The notes beneath the pieces were generated by a model. It had not been told where the DNA came from and searched no databases. It saw only the letters and a list, made by a program, of their open reading frames with translations. From JAIQFL01 sp035295745 (GTDB taxonomy: Bacteria > Acidobacteriota > Terriglobia > Bryobacterales > Bryobacteraceae), in NCBI GenBank assembly GCA_035295745.1, contig DATGIL010000066.1, forward strand, positions 1 through 64,000: 64,000 bases of DNA, given 5' to 3'. A program made the position numbers and the translations under genes. Numbering within the stretch: the first letter of the stretch is position 1; the number at the start of each line of letters is the position of its first letter. Shown here piece after piece: positions 52,711-61,950 of the stretch.

Positions 52711-52858
52711 AGCAGACAATCTAACACATCTGAACGCCGTCACAAAGCATATTTATTATTGCCGATTATTGCCGCCGCCCGCGATTTCTGCGGTGTTTGC
52801 GTGACGTTTGGTGCGCTGTTGCGGCTGTCCCCTTCGCTTTCTCCCGCAGGCCCGCTGT

Positions 52859-52864
52859 TATAAT
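52859..52864 (+). promoter_or_regulatory. Likely -10 box for mdh
   Basis: A perfect TATAAT lies 38 bases before the mdh start. The -35 region is poor (no good TTGACA at 16-18 bases), so the promoter may need an activator or be of a different type. Confidence 0.4.
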
Positions 52865-52902
52865 CGAGTTTCTCAATTCCCCGCTCGAAAAGGAGCTTTG
52901 CT

Positions 52903-53832
52903 TTGCGAAAGAAAGTTACGGTCGTAGGCGCCGGAAATGTCGGCGCAAATTGCGCGCTGCGAATTGCCGATAAGGAACTCGCGGACGTCGTCCTCGTAGA
53001 CGTGGTCGAGGGTGTTCCACAAGGGAAAGGGCTCGACATTCTACAGTCCGGTCCCGTTCAGGGCTACGATGTCATGATCACGGGCGCCAACGATTATGAG
53101 CCCACGGCGAATTCCGATATCGTCATCATCACGGCAGGTTTCCCGCGCAAGCCAGGCATGAGCCGCGACGATTTGCTGCTGGCCAATTACGACGTGGTTC
53201 GCACAGCCACCGAACAGGCAGCGAAATACTCCCCCAATTGCATTCTGATCGTAGTGACCAACCCGCTCGACGCGATGGCTCAGGCAGCTTACTGGGTCTC
53301 GAAGTTCAGCAAGAATCGCGTGATCGGCATGGCGGGAATTCTTGACAGCGCGCGCTTCCGTACCTTCATCGCTCAGGAACTGAACGTCTCCGTAGAGAAC
53401 GTGACAGCGGTCGTCATGGGCGGCCACGGCGATACCATGGTTCCTCTCGTGCGCCTCAGCGGTGTTTCCGGTATCCCTCTTACCGAGTTGATGGACGCCG
53501 CGACTCTCGATAAGATTGTGACCCGCACTCGCAATGGCGGGGCCGAGATCGTCAAGTATCTGAAGACTGGCAGCGCTTACTACGCGCCATCCGCCGCCGC
53601 GGTCGAGATGGCAGAGGCGATTCTGAAGGATAAGAAGAAGGTGCTGCCATGCGCCGCTTATCTTGAAGGCGAATACGGTATCAAAGGCCTTTTCGTGGGC
53701 GTTCCTGTCAAGCTGGGTGCTCGCGGAATCGAGCAGATCTACGAGATCAAGCTGACCGACGAAGAAAATGCCATGTTGAAGAAGAGCGCCGACTCCGTTC
53801 AGGAACTAATCGACGTTCTGAAAAAGAAATAA
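52903..53832 (+). CDS. mdh: NAD-dependent malate dehydrogenase
   Basis: The 309-residue enzyme of the lactate/malate dehydrogenase family interconverts malate and oxaloacetate in the TCA cycle. The Rossmann motif V-V-G-A-G-N-V-G is near residues 7-14, the catalytic His is H175 in V-M-G-G-H-G-D-T-M, its Asp and the substrate-binding Arg are in D-S-A-R-F-R, and the mobile loop reads P-R-K-P-G-M-S-R, where an Arg marks malate rather than lactate specificity. Translation starts at TTG 52903 with aggag before it. No other TCA gene is adjacent. It converges with the ADOP gene, whose stop is 5 bases away. Confidence 0.94.
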   Translation: MRKKVTVVGAGNVGANCALRIADKELADVVLVDVVEGVPQGKGLDILQSGPVQGYDVMITGANDYEPTANSDIVIITAGFPRKPGMSRDDLLLANYDVVRTATEQAAKYSPNCILIVVTNPLDAMAQAAYWVSKFSKNRVIGMAGILDSARFRTFIAQELNVSVENVTAVVMGGHGDTMVPLVRLSGVSGIPLTELMDAATLDKIVTRTRNGGAEIVKYLKTGSAYYAPSAAAVEMAEAILKDKKKVLPCAAYLEGEYGIKGLFVGVPVKLGARGIEQIYEIKLTDEENAMLKKSADSVQELIDVLKKK

Positions 53833-53837
53833 GACTG

Positions 53838-56480
53838 CTATTCGTCTCGTAACGCAGTCATCGGGCCGACCCGTAGGGCCCCCCGCGCGGGAATGAGAAC
53901 GGCGACCATAGCCAAGGGCACAAACACCAGGATCGCACCGGCGAATGCCAGCGGATCTGAGCCGTGAACGCCCGCGACGAGGTCGCCGGTCAGCCCGGAT
54001 GCGGCGAGGGCCAGCCCCACCCCCAGCAGGATTCCACTTCCCACGAACAGCAGCGACCGGCGCAGAACCAGCCACATCACTTGCCGGCGGGAGGCGCCCA
54101 GTGCTACCCGCACTCCGATCTCGCGGGTGCGGCGCAGGACCGAAAAGTGCACCACTCCGAAGATTCCCGAGCCCGCCAACAACAGTGCCGTTGCGGCAAA
54201 TGTGCCCAAAAGCATTGCCCCCATCTGGTATACCGAGAGGACGCGATTGAGGAATTCGGACACGGTGCGCACTCCAAACACCGGCAGATTCGGATCGATC
54301 GAGGCGACTTGTGCGCGAATCTCCGGAATGAGGCCTGGCACCGCGACATGTGAACGAACCAGCGCTGTAACGCGTCCCTGGTAGAACTGCTGCAACGCTA
54401 GAAAGCAGTACGGCGTTGCAGGCTCACCCAGCAACATGTACTTCCCGTCACGCGCCACCCCCACTACCTCAATGGGAGATCCGTCCGTCTGGCCGCGGAA
54501 ACGCCGGCCAAGAGCGCGTTCGGGCGTCTCCCAAAAGCGCCGCGCGAAAGTCTCGTTGACCACGGCGACCAGGTGACCCGGGTCCTGGTCCCGTGCATCG
54601 ATCGGGCGTCCAGCCACAATTCGCGTCCTCATCGTCGCGAAGTAGTCAGGTCCCACTCGCGAGAAGCCGGCAGAATCGTGCTCCTGTTCCGAACTCGGAA
54701 TGTATCCTTCAGGAAGCACGCTCATCGAGCTGTCGTAGACGTCTAAAGGCAGCGGCCCGGCGATGGAGGCGCTCTCCACGCCCGGCATCGTACGGAGATG
54801 GTCGAGCAAGGTGCGTTGAAAGATCTTCCCTTGTTCGGGCTTGTAGCCCTGAAGGTCGAGATCGACGTTGAACATGAGGATGCCCGAGCGGTCGAAGCCA
54901 ACATCCACCGATTTGCTGTATTGCATGCTACGCACGAAGAGTCCGCCGAAGATCAGCAACAGACAGGAGAGACAGACCTGCGCCAGAATGAGCACGTTTC
55001 CCTGCGTCAGGCGGAAGGACTTCGACACCGATGCCGATGCTCCTTTCAGCGCGGATACCAGGTTGGAGTGCGACGCGCGCAGGGCGGGCAGCAATCCGGA
55101 TCCGATCGCCGCGAGGGCCGAAATCGCGAAGGTGAAAGGCAGCAGACGCGGATCGAAGCGCATTTCGTAGTCGAGATCGATGGTCTGAAAATCAAGCTGT
55201 GGATAGAGGCCGCTCAAAAAGCGGCTGAAACCCATAGCCAACACAATTCCCAGAAGTCCACCGGCCAGCGACAAGACCAGGCTCTCGGTAAGCATCTGCC
55301 GGATGAGGCGCCCGCGGCCCGCGCCAATCGAGACTCGAATGGCCATTTCGCGTGTGCGCGACTGCGCGCGCGCCGTCATGAGATTGGCAACGTTGGCGCA
55401 CGCAATGGATAGAACCAGCAGCACGACCACCGCCAGGAGAGCGGTGGCTTTCGAAATGATGCCTGTCGCCACGAGAAACGGCTGAGTCCGGACACCACCG
55501 GGAATCAAGTGCGCTGTCAGTCCGCGATCGGTCTTGGGGTATTGGGCGGCGAGTCGGCCGGCGACCGTGTTCAATGCCGCCTCTGCCTGTTGCCGCGTGA
55601 CACCCGGCTTCAATCGGGCGCGAGCACTGATCCAGCGGGCTCCGCGGTCGTCGATGAAACCGCCATCGTTCGGCAGGATCGTCTTCTGCATCATGAGCGG
55701 CACCCACACGTCTGGAATGAAGTTGAAGAGCGTGGTGCCGATAAAGCCGTGCGGTGCGACTCCGACGATGGTGAACGGGTGACCATTGATGCGGGTTGTT
55801 CTACCGATCACGTCAGGGTCGCCCTGATAATGGCGGATCCAGAAATGGTAATTGAGGACGCACACGGCATCGCGGCCGGCCACCTGCTCTTCCTCCGGCA
55901 AGAAGGCGCGCCCGAGAATCGGGTGCACCCCGAGCCCGGAAAAGTAATCGCCGGTAACAATCTCACCCCAGATCAACTCGGGCGTCTGGTTGTCATTGAC
56001 GCTGAGTCCGACGCCAACCGAGCCCATGATGTGAGAGAGGCCGGTGTCCTGGCCACGGTAGTCGAGCAAGTCGGGATACGAGAGCGGAATCAAATCGCCC
56101 GCGCTCCCTTTCGGCGAGGTGAGGTACATGGCCACGAGACGGTCGGGATCGTCGACGGGCATGGGGCGCAGCAAATATCCGTTCACTACAGAAAAGACGG
56201 CAGTATTGGCTCCGATTCCCAGCGCCAAAGAAATCAAAGCCGCGGCCGAGAGATGGGAACTCCGGCGCATCGCGCGCAAAGCGTAGACGACGTCGCGAGC
56301 CACATCTTCCAGTAGAGTGAAACGCCAGAGGTCCAACGCCTCTTCGCGCATCACGGTGGTGTTGCCGAGGCCCATGGGATTGCCGCCCGCGGCAGCCATT
56401 TCGCGGTGGAATGCGAGTTCGGAGTCGAGATCCTCGTGGAGTCTGCGGCGGCGGAAGAGCTTGAGGAGGAGTCGTCGCAT
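53838..56480 (-). CDS. ADOP-type orphan ABC permease with PadR partner
   Basis: The 880-residue protein has the duplicated MacB/FtsX permease layout as at 36196, plus an N-terminal cytosolic part (L-H-E-D-L-D-S-E-L-A-F-H-R-E-M, about 13-60) seen in family members controlled by PadR. The first helix block reads A-A-L-I-S-L-A-L-G-I-G-A-N-T-A-V-F, and the last reads T-R-E-I-G-V-R-V-A-L-G-A-S-R-R-Q. There is no ATPase domain. It lies 4 bases after the PadR gene on the same strand, so the two are one operon. These permeases are numerous in acidobacteria, and their function is still open; envelope stress or drug extrusion has been suggested. Confidence 0.9.
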   Translation of the reverse strand: MRRLLLKLFRRRRLHEDLDSELAFHREMAAAGGNPMGLGNTTVMREEALDLWRFTLLEDVARDVVYALRAMRRSSHLSAAALISLALGIGANTAVFSVVNGYLLRPMPVDDPDRLVAMYLTSPKGSAGDLIPLSYPDLLDYRGQDTGLSHIMGSVGVGLSVNDNQTPELIWGEIVTGDYFSGLGVHPILGRAFLPEEEQVAGRDAVCVLNYHFWIRHYQGDPDVIGRTTRINGHPFTIVGVAPHGFIGTTLFNFIPDVWVPLMMQKTILPNDGGFIDDRGARWISARARLKPGVTRQQAEAALNTVAGRLAAQYPKTDRGLTAHLIPGGVRTQPFLVATGIISKATALLAVVVLLVLSIACANVANLMTARAQSRTREMAIRVSIGAGRGRLIRQMLTESLVLSLAGGLLGIVLAMGFSRFLSGLYPQLDFQTIDLDYEMRFDPRLLPFTFAISALAAIGSGLLPALRASHSNLVSALKGASASVSKSFRLTQGNVLILAQVCLSCLLLIFGGLFVRSMQYSKSVDVGFDRSGILMFNVDLDLQGYKPEQGKIFQRTLLDHLRTMPGVESASIAGPLPLDVYDSSMSVLPEGYIPSSEQEHDSAGFSRVGPDYFATMRTRIVAGRPIDARDQDPGHLVAVVNETFARRFWETPERALGRRFRGQTDGSPIEVVGVARDGKYMLLGEPATPYCFLALQQFYQGRVTALVRSHVAVPGLIPEIRAQVASIDPNLPVFGVRTVSEFLNRVLSVYQMGAMLLGTFAATALLLAGSGIFGVVHFSVLRRTREIGVRVALGASRRQVMWLVLRRSLLFVGSGILLGVGLALAASGLTGDLVAGVHGSDPLAFAGAILVFVPLAMVAVLIPARGALRVGPMTALRDE

Positions 56481-56484
56481 GGGT

Positions 56485-56808
56485 TCACCTCGCCAGGACG
56501 CGCTGCACCGCGCTCGAGAGACGGCTCCAGTCCTCTTGCTGATTGGCTAAAGCCTTTCGGCCGCGTTTGGTGATTTCATAAAACTTCGCCTTGCGATTGT
56601 TCTCCGAAAGGCCAAACTTCGCGGTGATGGCCCCGTCCAACTCCAGGCGGTACAGGGCTGGGTAGAGAGAGCCCTCTTCAACGGTCAGAACTTCGTCGGA
56701 GAGAAGGTGGATGGTCTGCGCGATCGCGTATCCATGCAGCGGTCCACGCTGGAGCGCGTGGAGAACGAGCAGATCGAGCGTGCCTTGCAGCAGATTCTTT
56801 TGGCCCAT
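56485..56808 (-). CDS. PadR-family transcriptional regulator
   Basis: The 107-residue protein is a small PadR repressor with a winged helix: L-L-Q-G-T-L-D-L-L-V-L-H-A-L-Q-R-G-P-L-H-G-Y-A-I-A-Q at 6-31, then E-E-G-S-L-Y-P-A-L-Y-R-L-E and a C-terminal helix for dimerisation. Such repressors respond to small molecules and control the permease downstream. Its own promoter region carries the palindrome ctagggaa...ttccctag at 56829-56856 that overlaps the -10 box. A good ribosome site (aggag, 8 bases) precedes the ATG at 56808. Confidence 0.93.
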   Translation of the reverse strand: MGQKNLLQGTLDLLVLHALQRGPLHGYAIAQTIHLLSDEVLTVEEGSLYPALYRLELDGAITAKFGLSENNRKAKFYEITKRGRKALANQQEDWSRLSSAVQRVLAR

Positions 56809-56828
56809 CGAATGGCTCCTATGACGTT

Positions 56829-56864
56829 CTAGGGAAGTATGGAGTAGTTTCCCTAGACTGTCAA
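56829..56864 (-). promoter_or_regulatory. Promoter and palindromic operator of padR-ADOP
   Basis: On the minus strand TTGACA (56859-56864), a 17-base spacer and CATACT (56836-56841) form a good promoter. The inverted repeat ctagggaa-N12-ttccctag (56829-56836 and 56849-56856) straddles the spacer and -10, so a bound repressor would block polymerase. By position it is the likely PadR site, giving negative autoregulation of the operon. Confidence 0.7.
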
Positions 56865-56909
56865 GGGGGAAGATTGTAAAGCCGAGCTTATCAGGGAGCC
56901 GCGGGCACT

Positions 56910-58004
56910 TCAGTTTGCCCGTAGAGCTTCCCAGAACTGTCTGGCTACTTCCTCAACGGTATGCGATTGTTGAATGTGCCGTTCGGCACGCCCGCCGACC
57001 TCGCGAGCCAATTCCGGCATCGAGGCGGCGAGGATCATGTGATGGTGCAGAGACTCCCGTTCCGCCATGCCTCCCTCGATTCGCAGGAACGCGCCTTCCG
57101 GAAAACGCGAGCACTCCAGCGCATCGGTCATCAGAACCGGTTTCCCTATACCCATCAGACGGATCGAAATGCCGGATGTCTCCCCAGTAGAGGGGTACCG
57201 CAGATTGATGCACGCGTCGGAAGCGCTGGCCGCCAGCCAGAACTCGCGCTCCGTCAGAAATGGAAGGCGCACAACTCCAGGGCAAGAGAGTAGCGGCGTC
57301 GCGGCGCGTTCCAGATCGGAGGAAGCAAACGAACCGGCGACGAGCAGGCGGGCATTCGGAATCTCGCGCCTCACCGCGGCGAATGTCTCGAGGACGGTGA
57401 TGAGGCGCTTGGATTCGCGCAGATATCCGAAGATCCCAAAGACGAAATCGCCGGGTTCGATCCCGATCGCCTCCCGGTACCGCAAGACAGCGCCACCGCC
57501 GGGGAGATCGGGCATGGCAAACAGGTGCGGAATCTCGGTCACGCGGGCTGTCGGTGCGTGTGCCAGAACCGCGGCTGCCGCCGCAGGGTTGTGTACTACA
57601 ATTGCACGCGCGGACTCGGCGGCGCGGCGCAGCATCGGCCACTCAAAGTACCGGCTGTCGGAACCCGATCCTCCACGCCAGCGCCACAGGTCGCGCGCCA
57701 GGCCGCGATGCCACTCGCCGTAGTTGTACACGAACTCTTCGATATAGTTTCGCTCATCGAGGTGACCGAGCAGAAAGTGATGCAATACGGCGTCGTGTAA
57801 CACGACGATGCCGGGATGTGCGATCGCGCGCCGATAGATTGCCGCATGGAGTGAATTGTTGCCTAAATGGTAGAGCGCGACGTCGCAGCGGGAAGGCGCA
57901 ATCGCGACGTCGCCGAATTGCCGGAGTCCGGCGAGAAGCGTCGCCGCGTAGTCGGCAACACCCGTGGGCGCAGGGGGCAGGGGAGAGTAGAACCCGACGG
58001 TCAT
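56910..58004 (-). CDS. Glycosyltransferase family 4-like protein
   Basis: The 364-residue protein begins V-G-F-Y-S-P-L-P-P-A-P-T-G-V-A-D-Y and has the two-domain GT-B layout: an N-terminal acceptor domain with H-D-A-V-L-H-H-F, and a C-terminal nucleotide-sugar domain with F-G-I-F-G-Y-L-R-E-S-K-R and the acidic R-Y-P-S-T-G-E-T-S-G block. It would move a sugar to a lipid or polysaccharide acceptor. The ATG at 58004 overlaps the stop of the upstream YggS gene (ATGA), so the two are coupled. Sugar and acceptor are unknown. The open frame further upstream has no support. Confidence 0.82.
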   Translation of the reverse strand: MTVGFYSPLPPAPTGVADYAATLLAGLRQFGDVAIAPSRCDVALYHLGNNSLHAAIYRRAIAHPGIVVLHDAVLHHFLLGHLDERNYIEEFVYNYGEWHRGLARDLWRWRGGSGSDSRYFEWPMLRRAAESARAIVVHNPAAAAAVLAHAPTARVTEIPHLFAMPDLPGGGAVLRYREAIGIEPGDFVFGIFGYLRESKRLITVLETFAAVRREIPNARLLVAGSFASSDLERAATPLLSCPGVVRLPFLTEREFWLAASASDACINLRYPSTGETSGISIRLMGIGKPVLMTDALECSRFPEGAFLRIEGGMAERESLHHHMILAASMPELAREVGGRAERHIQQSHTVEEVARQFWEALRAN

Positions 58005-58669
58005 GCGGGCCGCTTGCGTTTGCCGAACAGCGCGGTGCCGACCCGCACGCAGGTCGCGCCTTCCTCGATGGCAGTCTCCAGGTCGTGCGACATCCCCATA
58101 GATAACTGCGCGAGGCCATGTTGTTCGGCGAGTTGCCGCAGACTGCGAAAGTAATGCCGGGAGGCTTCGGGGTCGTCCGACCACGGAGGCATGGTCATCA
58201 ATCCGAGCAGTCGCAAGTTCGCGCAAGAGCGGACCGCATCGATTAACACTGGCAACTCCGCGGGATCGGCGCCACTCTTGGCCTGTTCCTCGGAAAGCTT
58301 GACTTCCAGCATCACGTCGAGTGGCCGCTCGGCTTCATTCAGGCGCCGCGCCAGCTTCGCGGAATCCACGGTCTGAATGACCTGGAAAAGTTCCGCCGCC
58401 TTCCGCGATTTGTTGGACTGCAGGTGCCCGATGAGATGATAGCGGGCGCCAGGCAGAGTGCCGAGCTCCGGCGCCTTGCCCTCGAACTCCTGCACGTAGT
58501 TCTCCCCGAACTCGCGCAGCCCCAGGTCGTAAGCTTCACGAAGGACAGAGGCGGGGAAGATTTTGGTTACCGCCAGTAAGGTGATGGTCGCCGGATCGCG
58601 CCGCGATCGATCAGCGGCCCGCGCGATGCGGGCGCGGACCGCCTCCAGTCTGTCCCGCAGAGTTTCCAT
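58001..58669 (-). CDS. YggS-family PLP-binding protein
   Basis: The 222-residue protein is a pyridoxal-phosphate-binding homeostasis protein of the alanine-racemase N-terminal fold. The PLP lysine is K36 in L-L-A-V-T-K, and the family blocks R-E-F-G-E-N-Y-V-Q-E, H-L-I-G-H-L-Q-S-N-K and M-G-M-S-H-D-L-E-T-A-I and V-R-V-G-T-A-L-F-G are intact. The start is ATG 58669. It is translationally coupled with the glycosyltransferase downstream by ATGA, an unusual pairing; YggS is more often near cell-division or proline genes. Confidence 0.9.
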   Translation of the reverse strand: METLRDRLEAVRARIARAADRSRRDPATITLLAVTKIFPASVLREAYDLGLREFGENYVQEFEGKAPELGTLPGARYHLIGHLQSNKSRKAAELFQVIQTVDSAKLARRLNEAERPLDVMLEVKLSEEQAKSGADPAELPVLIDAVRSCANLRLLGLMTMPPWSDDPEASRHYFRSLRQLAEQHGLAQLSMGMSHDLETAIEEGATCVRVGTALFGKRKRPA

Positions 58670-58908
58670 GCCGCTTGCCTCAGTATGCCACGGACGGTGG
58701 ATCAATCTCGCCCCTTCGGCAAGAACATGGGAAGTCTGATGAGCCAGTTCCTGGGACGCACCTCCGGACCACCCGGAAGCAGACTGTTCACAAATCTTTT
58801 ACAAAATTCTGCCTGGAAAGCTGTTCTTCAAGATCACGGCGGCGGTCTCAAGAACCAAGTCGCCAGAGAGCGCGAGCAAACCGCGCGAATGAACTGAAAG
58901 AGGATCCA

Positions 58909-60324
58909 ATGCAATTGAAGAACGCAATCGTGTGCATGGCCGGGGCATTTCTCTTATCTATGACGGGCATCGCTCAGTCTACGGGGGTTCAAGCCGAACT
59001 CCGCAGTTCCAATGTGTTGATTCCTGGCCCGGATCCGGGCGAGGTTTCACCCACCGCTCCGGCAGGTAGCATCGTCGCCGGCGCGCAGGCTTGGGTATGC
59101 GATGCCGCGGCGGGATTCCGGCCCCTCGTCCCACTTGACAACACTACCGATCCCTTTCTTGCCATTGGGACCACAAGCGGCATCAAACTGCCCATCTCAC
59201 CCACATCCACGCCAGCCAGCTGTGGACAGACGGCGGCGGGAAACGGCTCCGTGTACATTACGCAGGCGGTAGTGGATACAACGCTAACGCCGTCGATTTC
59301 ACGTGGTGTGCTGCGCACCGCGCTCGATCCAACAACTGGAGCGCTTGTGGGCCCATCGGCATACATTGCGACGACTGCCGGTCTTGACGGAAGTCAGCCC
59401 ACTGCCGCCTCAATCGGACCGGATGGAAACTTGTACGTCGGATTCCTCAAAAGTGGGGACGTTAAGAAAATTATGAATCCGGGAGCTGGCATTTCCCAGG
59501 TCGTCCAGAAGATTGGCAGCACACCCTCTGGCCATCCTGCCCGCGCGTTCGCGTTTATCGGAAGCGACCTGTACATAGCCTCCGTCGACGCGTTGTCGGT
59601 AATCAAGAACGCCACCGGCTGTACGGGCAGCTGCAACGCCGCACCAGTTTCCGATGGATTCTCCGGCGTCATCCACACGGGGATCGCTTCCGACGCCGTC
59701 GGTACGCTGTACTTCGCTGTTGCCAATACGTTTCCCGGTGGCAGCCAGATCTGGCGTTACGTTCCCTCCAACGGACTCTACACGTTTGTGTCCCAGAGCG
59801 GCGCGGACCGAGCGGGAACGAATGCTTCGAACTTCTCTTTCGTTTCCGCCAAGACGGATATGCTCGCGCTCGACTCGACCGGCAACCTGTGGATCGGCGA
59901 CGATCCCAGCAACGGTACGGTCCGGGGTGCAGGCCGGATTTGGACTATCTCCGCTGCTGCGCTGGCCACCCTCCCGGCCGGCAGTTCCATCGGCGGCACG
60001 AATGTTGCGACCATTTTCAACGTGCTCCGTGGACCATGGTTCATGGGTTTCATCACAACCAACTTCACCATCACATTCTTCGCGGATGGGACCTTTACGA
60101 GCGTCGGACCGGCGGATTCTGGCACGTGGACGATTTCGCCTCCCGTGCGCGTCCAATTTTTGGGCAACCCGCAGTGCCATCTGACGTTTACGGACGGGCA
60201 GGGTGTCGTGCTGTTCTCCTCTGACTTCCTCATGACCAACCTCGACACGCTCGTAGCGGTACAACCCTGGGTGACCAACCTGGGCACTCCGATCAGTGGT
60301 GTACTTGCTAAACAAACTCCGTAA
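58909..60324 (+). CDS. Exported protein, probable beta-propeller
   Basis: The 471-residue protein has a signal peptide (C-M-A-G-A-F-L-L-S-M-T-G-I-A-Q) and repeated strands of NHL/SMP-30-like type: S-I-G-P-D-G-N-L-Y-V-G, A-S-D-A-V-G-T-L-Y-F-A-V-A-N and A-L-D-S-T-G-N-L-W-I-G. Four Cys near 30-110 and 245-255 could form disulfides. No catalytic motif is visible; it may bind a surface ligand or a metal. The ATG at 58909 has agagga before it and starts the signal peptide; the frame is open 234 bases further upstream. The next gene follows after 130 bases. Confidence 0.7.
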   Translation: MQLKNAIVCMAGAFLLSMTGIAQSTGVQAELRSSNVLIPGPDPGEVSPTAPAGSIVAGAQAWVCDAAAGFRPLVPLDNTTDPFLAIGTTSGIKLPISPTSTPASCGQTAAGNGSVYITQAVVDTTLTPSISRGVLRTALDPTTGALVGPSAYIATTAGLDGSQPTAASIGPDGNLYVGFLKSGDVKKIMNPGAGISQVVQKIGSTPSGHPARAFAFIGSDLYIASVDALSVIKNATGCTGSCNAAPVSDGFSGVIHTGIASDAVGTLYFAVANTFPGGSQIWRYVPSNGLYTFVSQSGADRAGTNASNFSFVSAKTDMLALDSTGNLWIGDDPSNGTVRGAGRIWTISAAALATLPAGSSIGGTNVATIFNVLRGPWFMGFITTNFTITFFADGTFTSVGPADSGTWTISPPVRVQFLGNPQCHLTFTDGQGVVLFSSDFLMTNLDTLVAVQPWVTNLGTPISGVLAKQTP

Positions 60325-60454
60325 ACTCGGGTCGCGCGCAGGGCCGCGATATGGGCCGTGGCCCATTCGCAGCGGTTTGGCTTCCATTCTGTATACCGCT
60401 ATTTCTACAACAACAGGCAGTAGGAGCAACATGCAACAACAAAGGAGATTTCGA

Positions 60455-61429
60455 ATGACTTCATTGGCTAGTAGAGTCTATGCCAGCGCTGCGGCTGCGG
60501 CCGTATGGTTCGCGGTCTGTACGCCTGGCCCGGCGCGTGCTCAGGCGGCGCCGACGGTTCTCCAGACGGCGACCTCACCCGATGGACTGCTCAGGCTCGT
60601 GCTATCGTCCACTAACCCGTCCGACGCGGCTGGCGTTAACAACACTTACACCTGGACCGCGATCAACAACTCGACTACTACCACCCTCACCGGGGTCACG
60701 CTTGGGAGCCACTGGGGCGACTGGTGCGGCGGCTTCAACTGTACGCCCGCGGGTCCGACGCTCATCTCGGCTCCAGGCTGCTCCGGCCAGGGTCCCGATG
60801 AAATCCCGGTCGATGCCCACTTCGGCGTGTGGTGCACGCCGTTCACGGGCGTGACCCTCCTGCCTGGCGAAAGCGTCAGCGGGTCGGTCACGCTCCGTCC
60901 CGGCGCCGGCGGTCCGCCTGACTATACTGTGTACTCACTCTACAACGATCCGAAAACCGGGAGCTCGCTTTTAGGTGCTTCGCAAATTCCCTTCATAAGG
61001 CACAGCGATGTAGTGGCCCCGGCGGCAACCGACATCCAGATTACGGGCTCCGCGAGCACTGGCGCTCCGCCCGCGGGCTCGACCTTCACCTACACGTATC
61101 AAGTTAAGAACGCGGGGCCTTGGGGCACCTACGGCGGGATCACGTTCGTGGATGACCTCCCGGCGTCGCTCACGTTTGTCAGTGCTTCCGTGTCGCCGCT
61201 CTCCGCGCTGAAAGCACTGGCGTGCAGCGTCCAGGGCCAGGTCGTGACGTGTCCGCTCAATGAGATGCAGAACGGCGGTGCCTCCGGTCAGGCAACTATC
61301 ACACTCACCGTCTTGGCGTCCGGCCCTCCGCAGCTAGTTGTGAATACGGCCTCAGCCCTTACGCTGCTTCCGCAGTCCGACTTGAACAATGCGAACAACA
61401 GCGTAACGGTGGCCGTGATCGCGAGGTGA
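60455..61429 (+). CDS. Exported DUF11-type repeat protein
   Basis: The 324-residue protein has a signal peptide (A-S-A-A-A-A-A-V-W-F-A-V-C) and at least one DUF11 Ig-like domain in its C-terminal part (about 195-320: Y-T-Y-Q-V-K-N-A-G-P, F-V-D-D-L-P-A-S-L-T-F and N-N-A-N-N-S-V-T-V). The N-terminal part is Cys-containing with T-W-T-A-I-N-N-S. The ATG at 60455 has aggag 7 bases before it; another ATG at 60431 is possible. Such domains build surface adhesins or fibrous proteins. The ending V-A-V-I-A-R shows no cell-wall anchor. Confidence 0.65.
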   Translation: MTSLASRVYASAAAAAVWFAVCTPGPARAQAAPTVLQTATSPDGLLRLVLSSTNPSDAAGVNNTYTWTAINNSTTTTLTGVTLGSHWGDWCGGFNCTPAGPTLISAPGCSGQGPDEIPVDAHFGVWCTPFTGVTLLPGESVSGSVTLRPGAGGPPDYTVYSLYNDPKTGSSLLGASQIPFIRHSDVVAPAATDIQITGSASTGAPPAGSTFTYTYQVKNAGPWGTYGGITFVDDLPASLTFVSASVSPLSALKALACSVQGQVVTCPLNEMQNGGASGQATITLTVLASGPPQLVVNTASALTLLPQSDLNNANNSVTVAVIAR

Positions 61430-61950
61430 TACAGTCCGGCCAACTCTTCCGCCGTGACCATGTCGGTTTCGATCCGGCTCGATGCGGTGCCGATGCAGCT
61501 GAAAGGCGGTCACGTCCTTCACGCGGACTTTTCGCGGGCAGCCCGGTACCCGACGGGCGAATACAAGAAAGCGAGCGCCACGATCTCCGAGTGGGTCCCT
61601 ACTTCGTGGCGCCGCATTTTTCTCGCCGTTGACGGAAGCCGGCATTTCCATAGCGTTGCCGTTTTTGGAAATCCTCTTTCCCGCGTTGGGTCCGTCCTCA
61701 CGTCTAATCCACCGCCCCGAACACTGCTCTACACGCCGATTCTGTCGCCGGCGAAGCCATCGCCTTCGGGCATCACTGGTACAGATCTGCTCACCTTCAC
61801 GACTGGAGTGGCAGTGCTGACCTTCGCGACTGGCGCGGGGAGCTTCGTTCCTTGCCGGCGCTGGCCGGCTCGATCCGGCCCATCTCCTCTGCCATGAGTA
61901 GAGCGGTTGTTGAGTTTGACCACGTTGAATGTCCGGTTGTATATTGGCTC
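61430..61950. other. Gene-less region with possible gene debris
   Basis: About 520 bases hold no intact gene. Near 61605-61690 the + strand reads S-W-R-R-I-F-L in one frame and A-G-I-S-I-A-L-P-F-L-E in a second. Together these resemble the twin-arginine-type start of DUF1552 proteins, which often begin R-R-x-F-L-x-x-x-G-x-x-x-A-L-P-F-L-E, broken by a frameshift. Nothing downstream continues the domain. The match is short and may be chance. Confidence 0.3.

Noticed and set aside
61454..61897. 147-codon frame after the DUF11 gene
   Set aside because: No coherent domain; composition and the nearby broken motifs suggest debris rather than a working gene.
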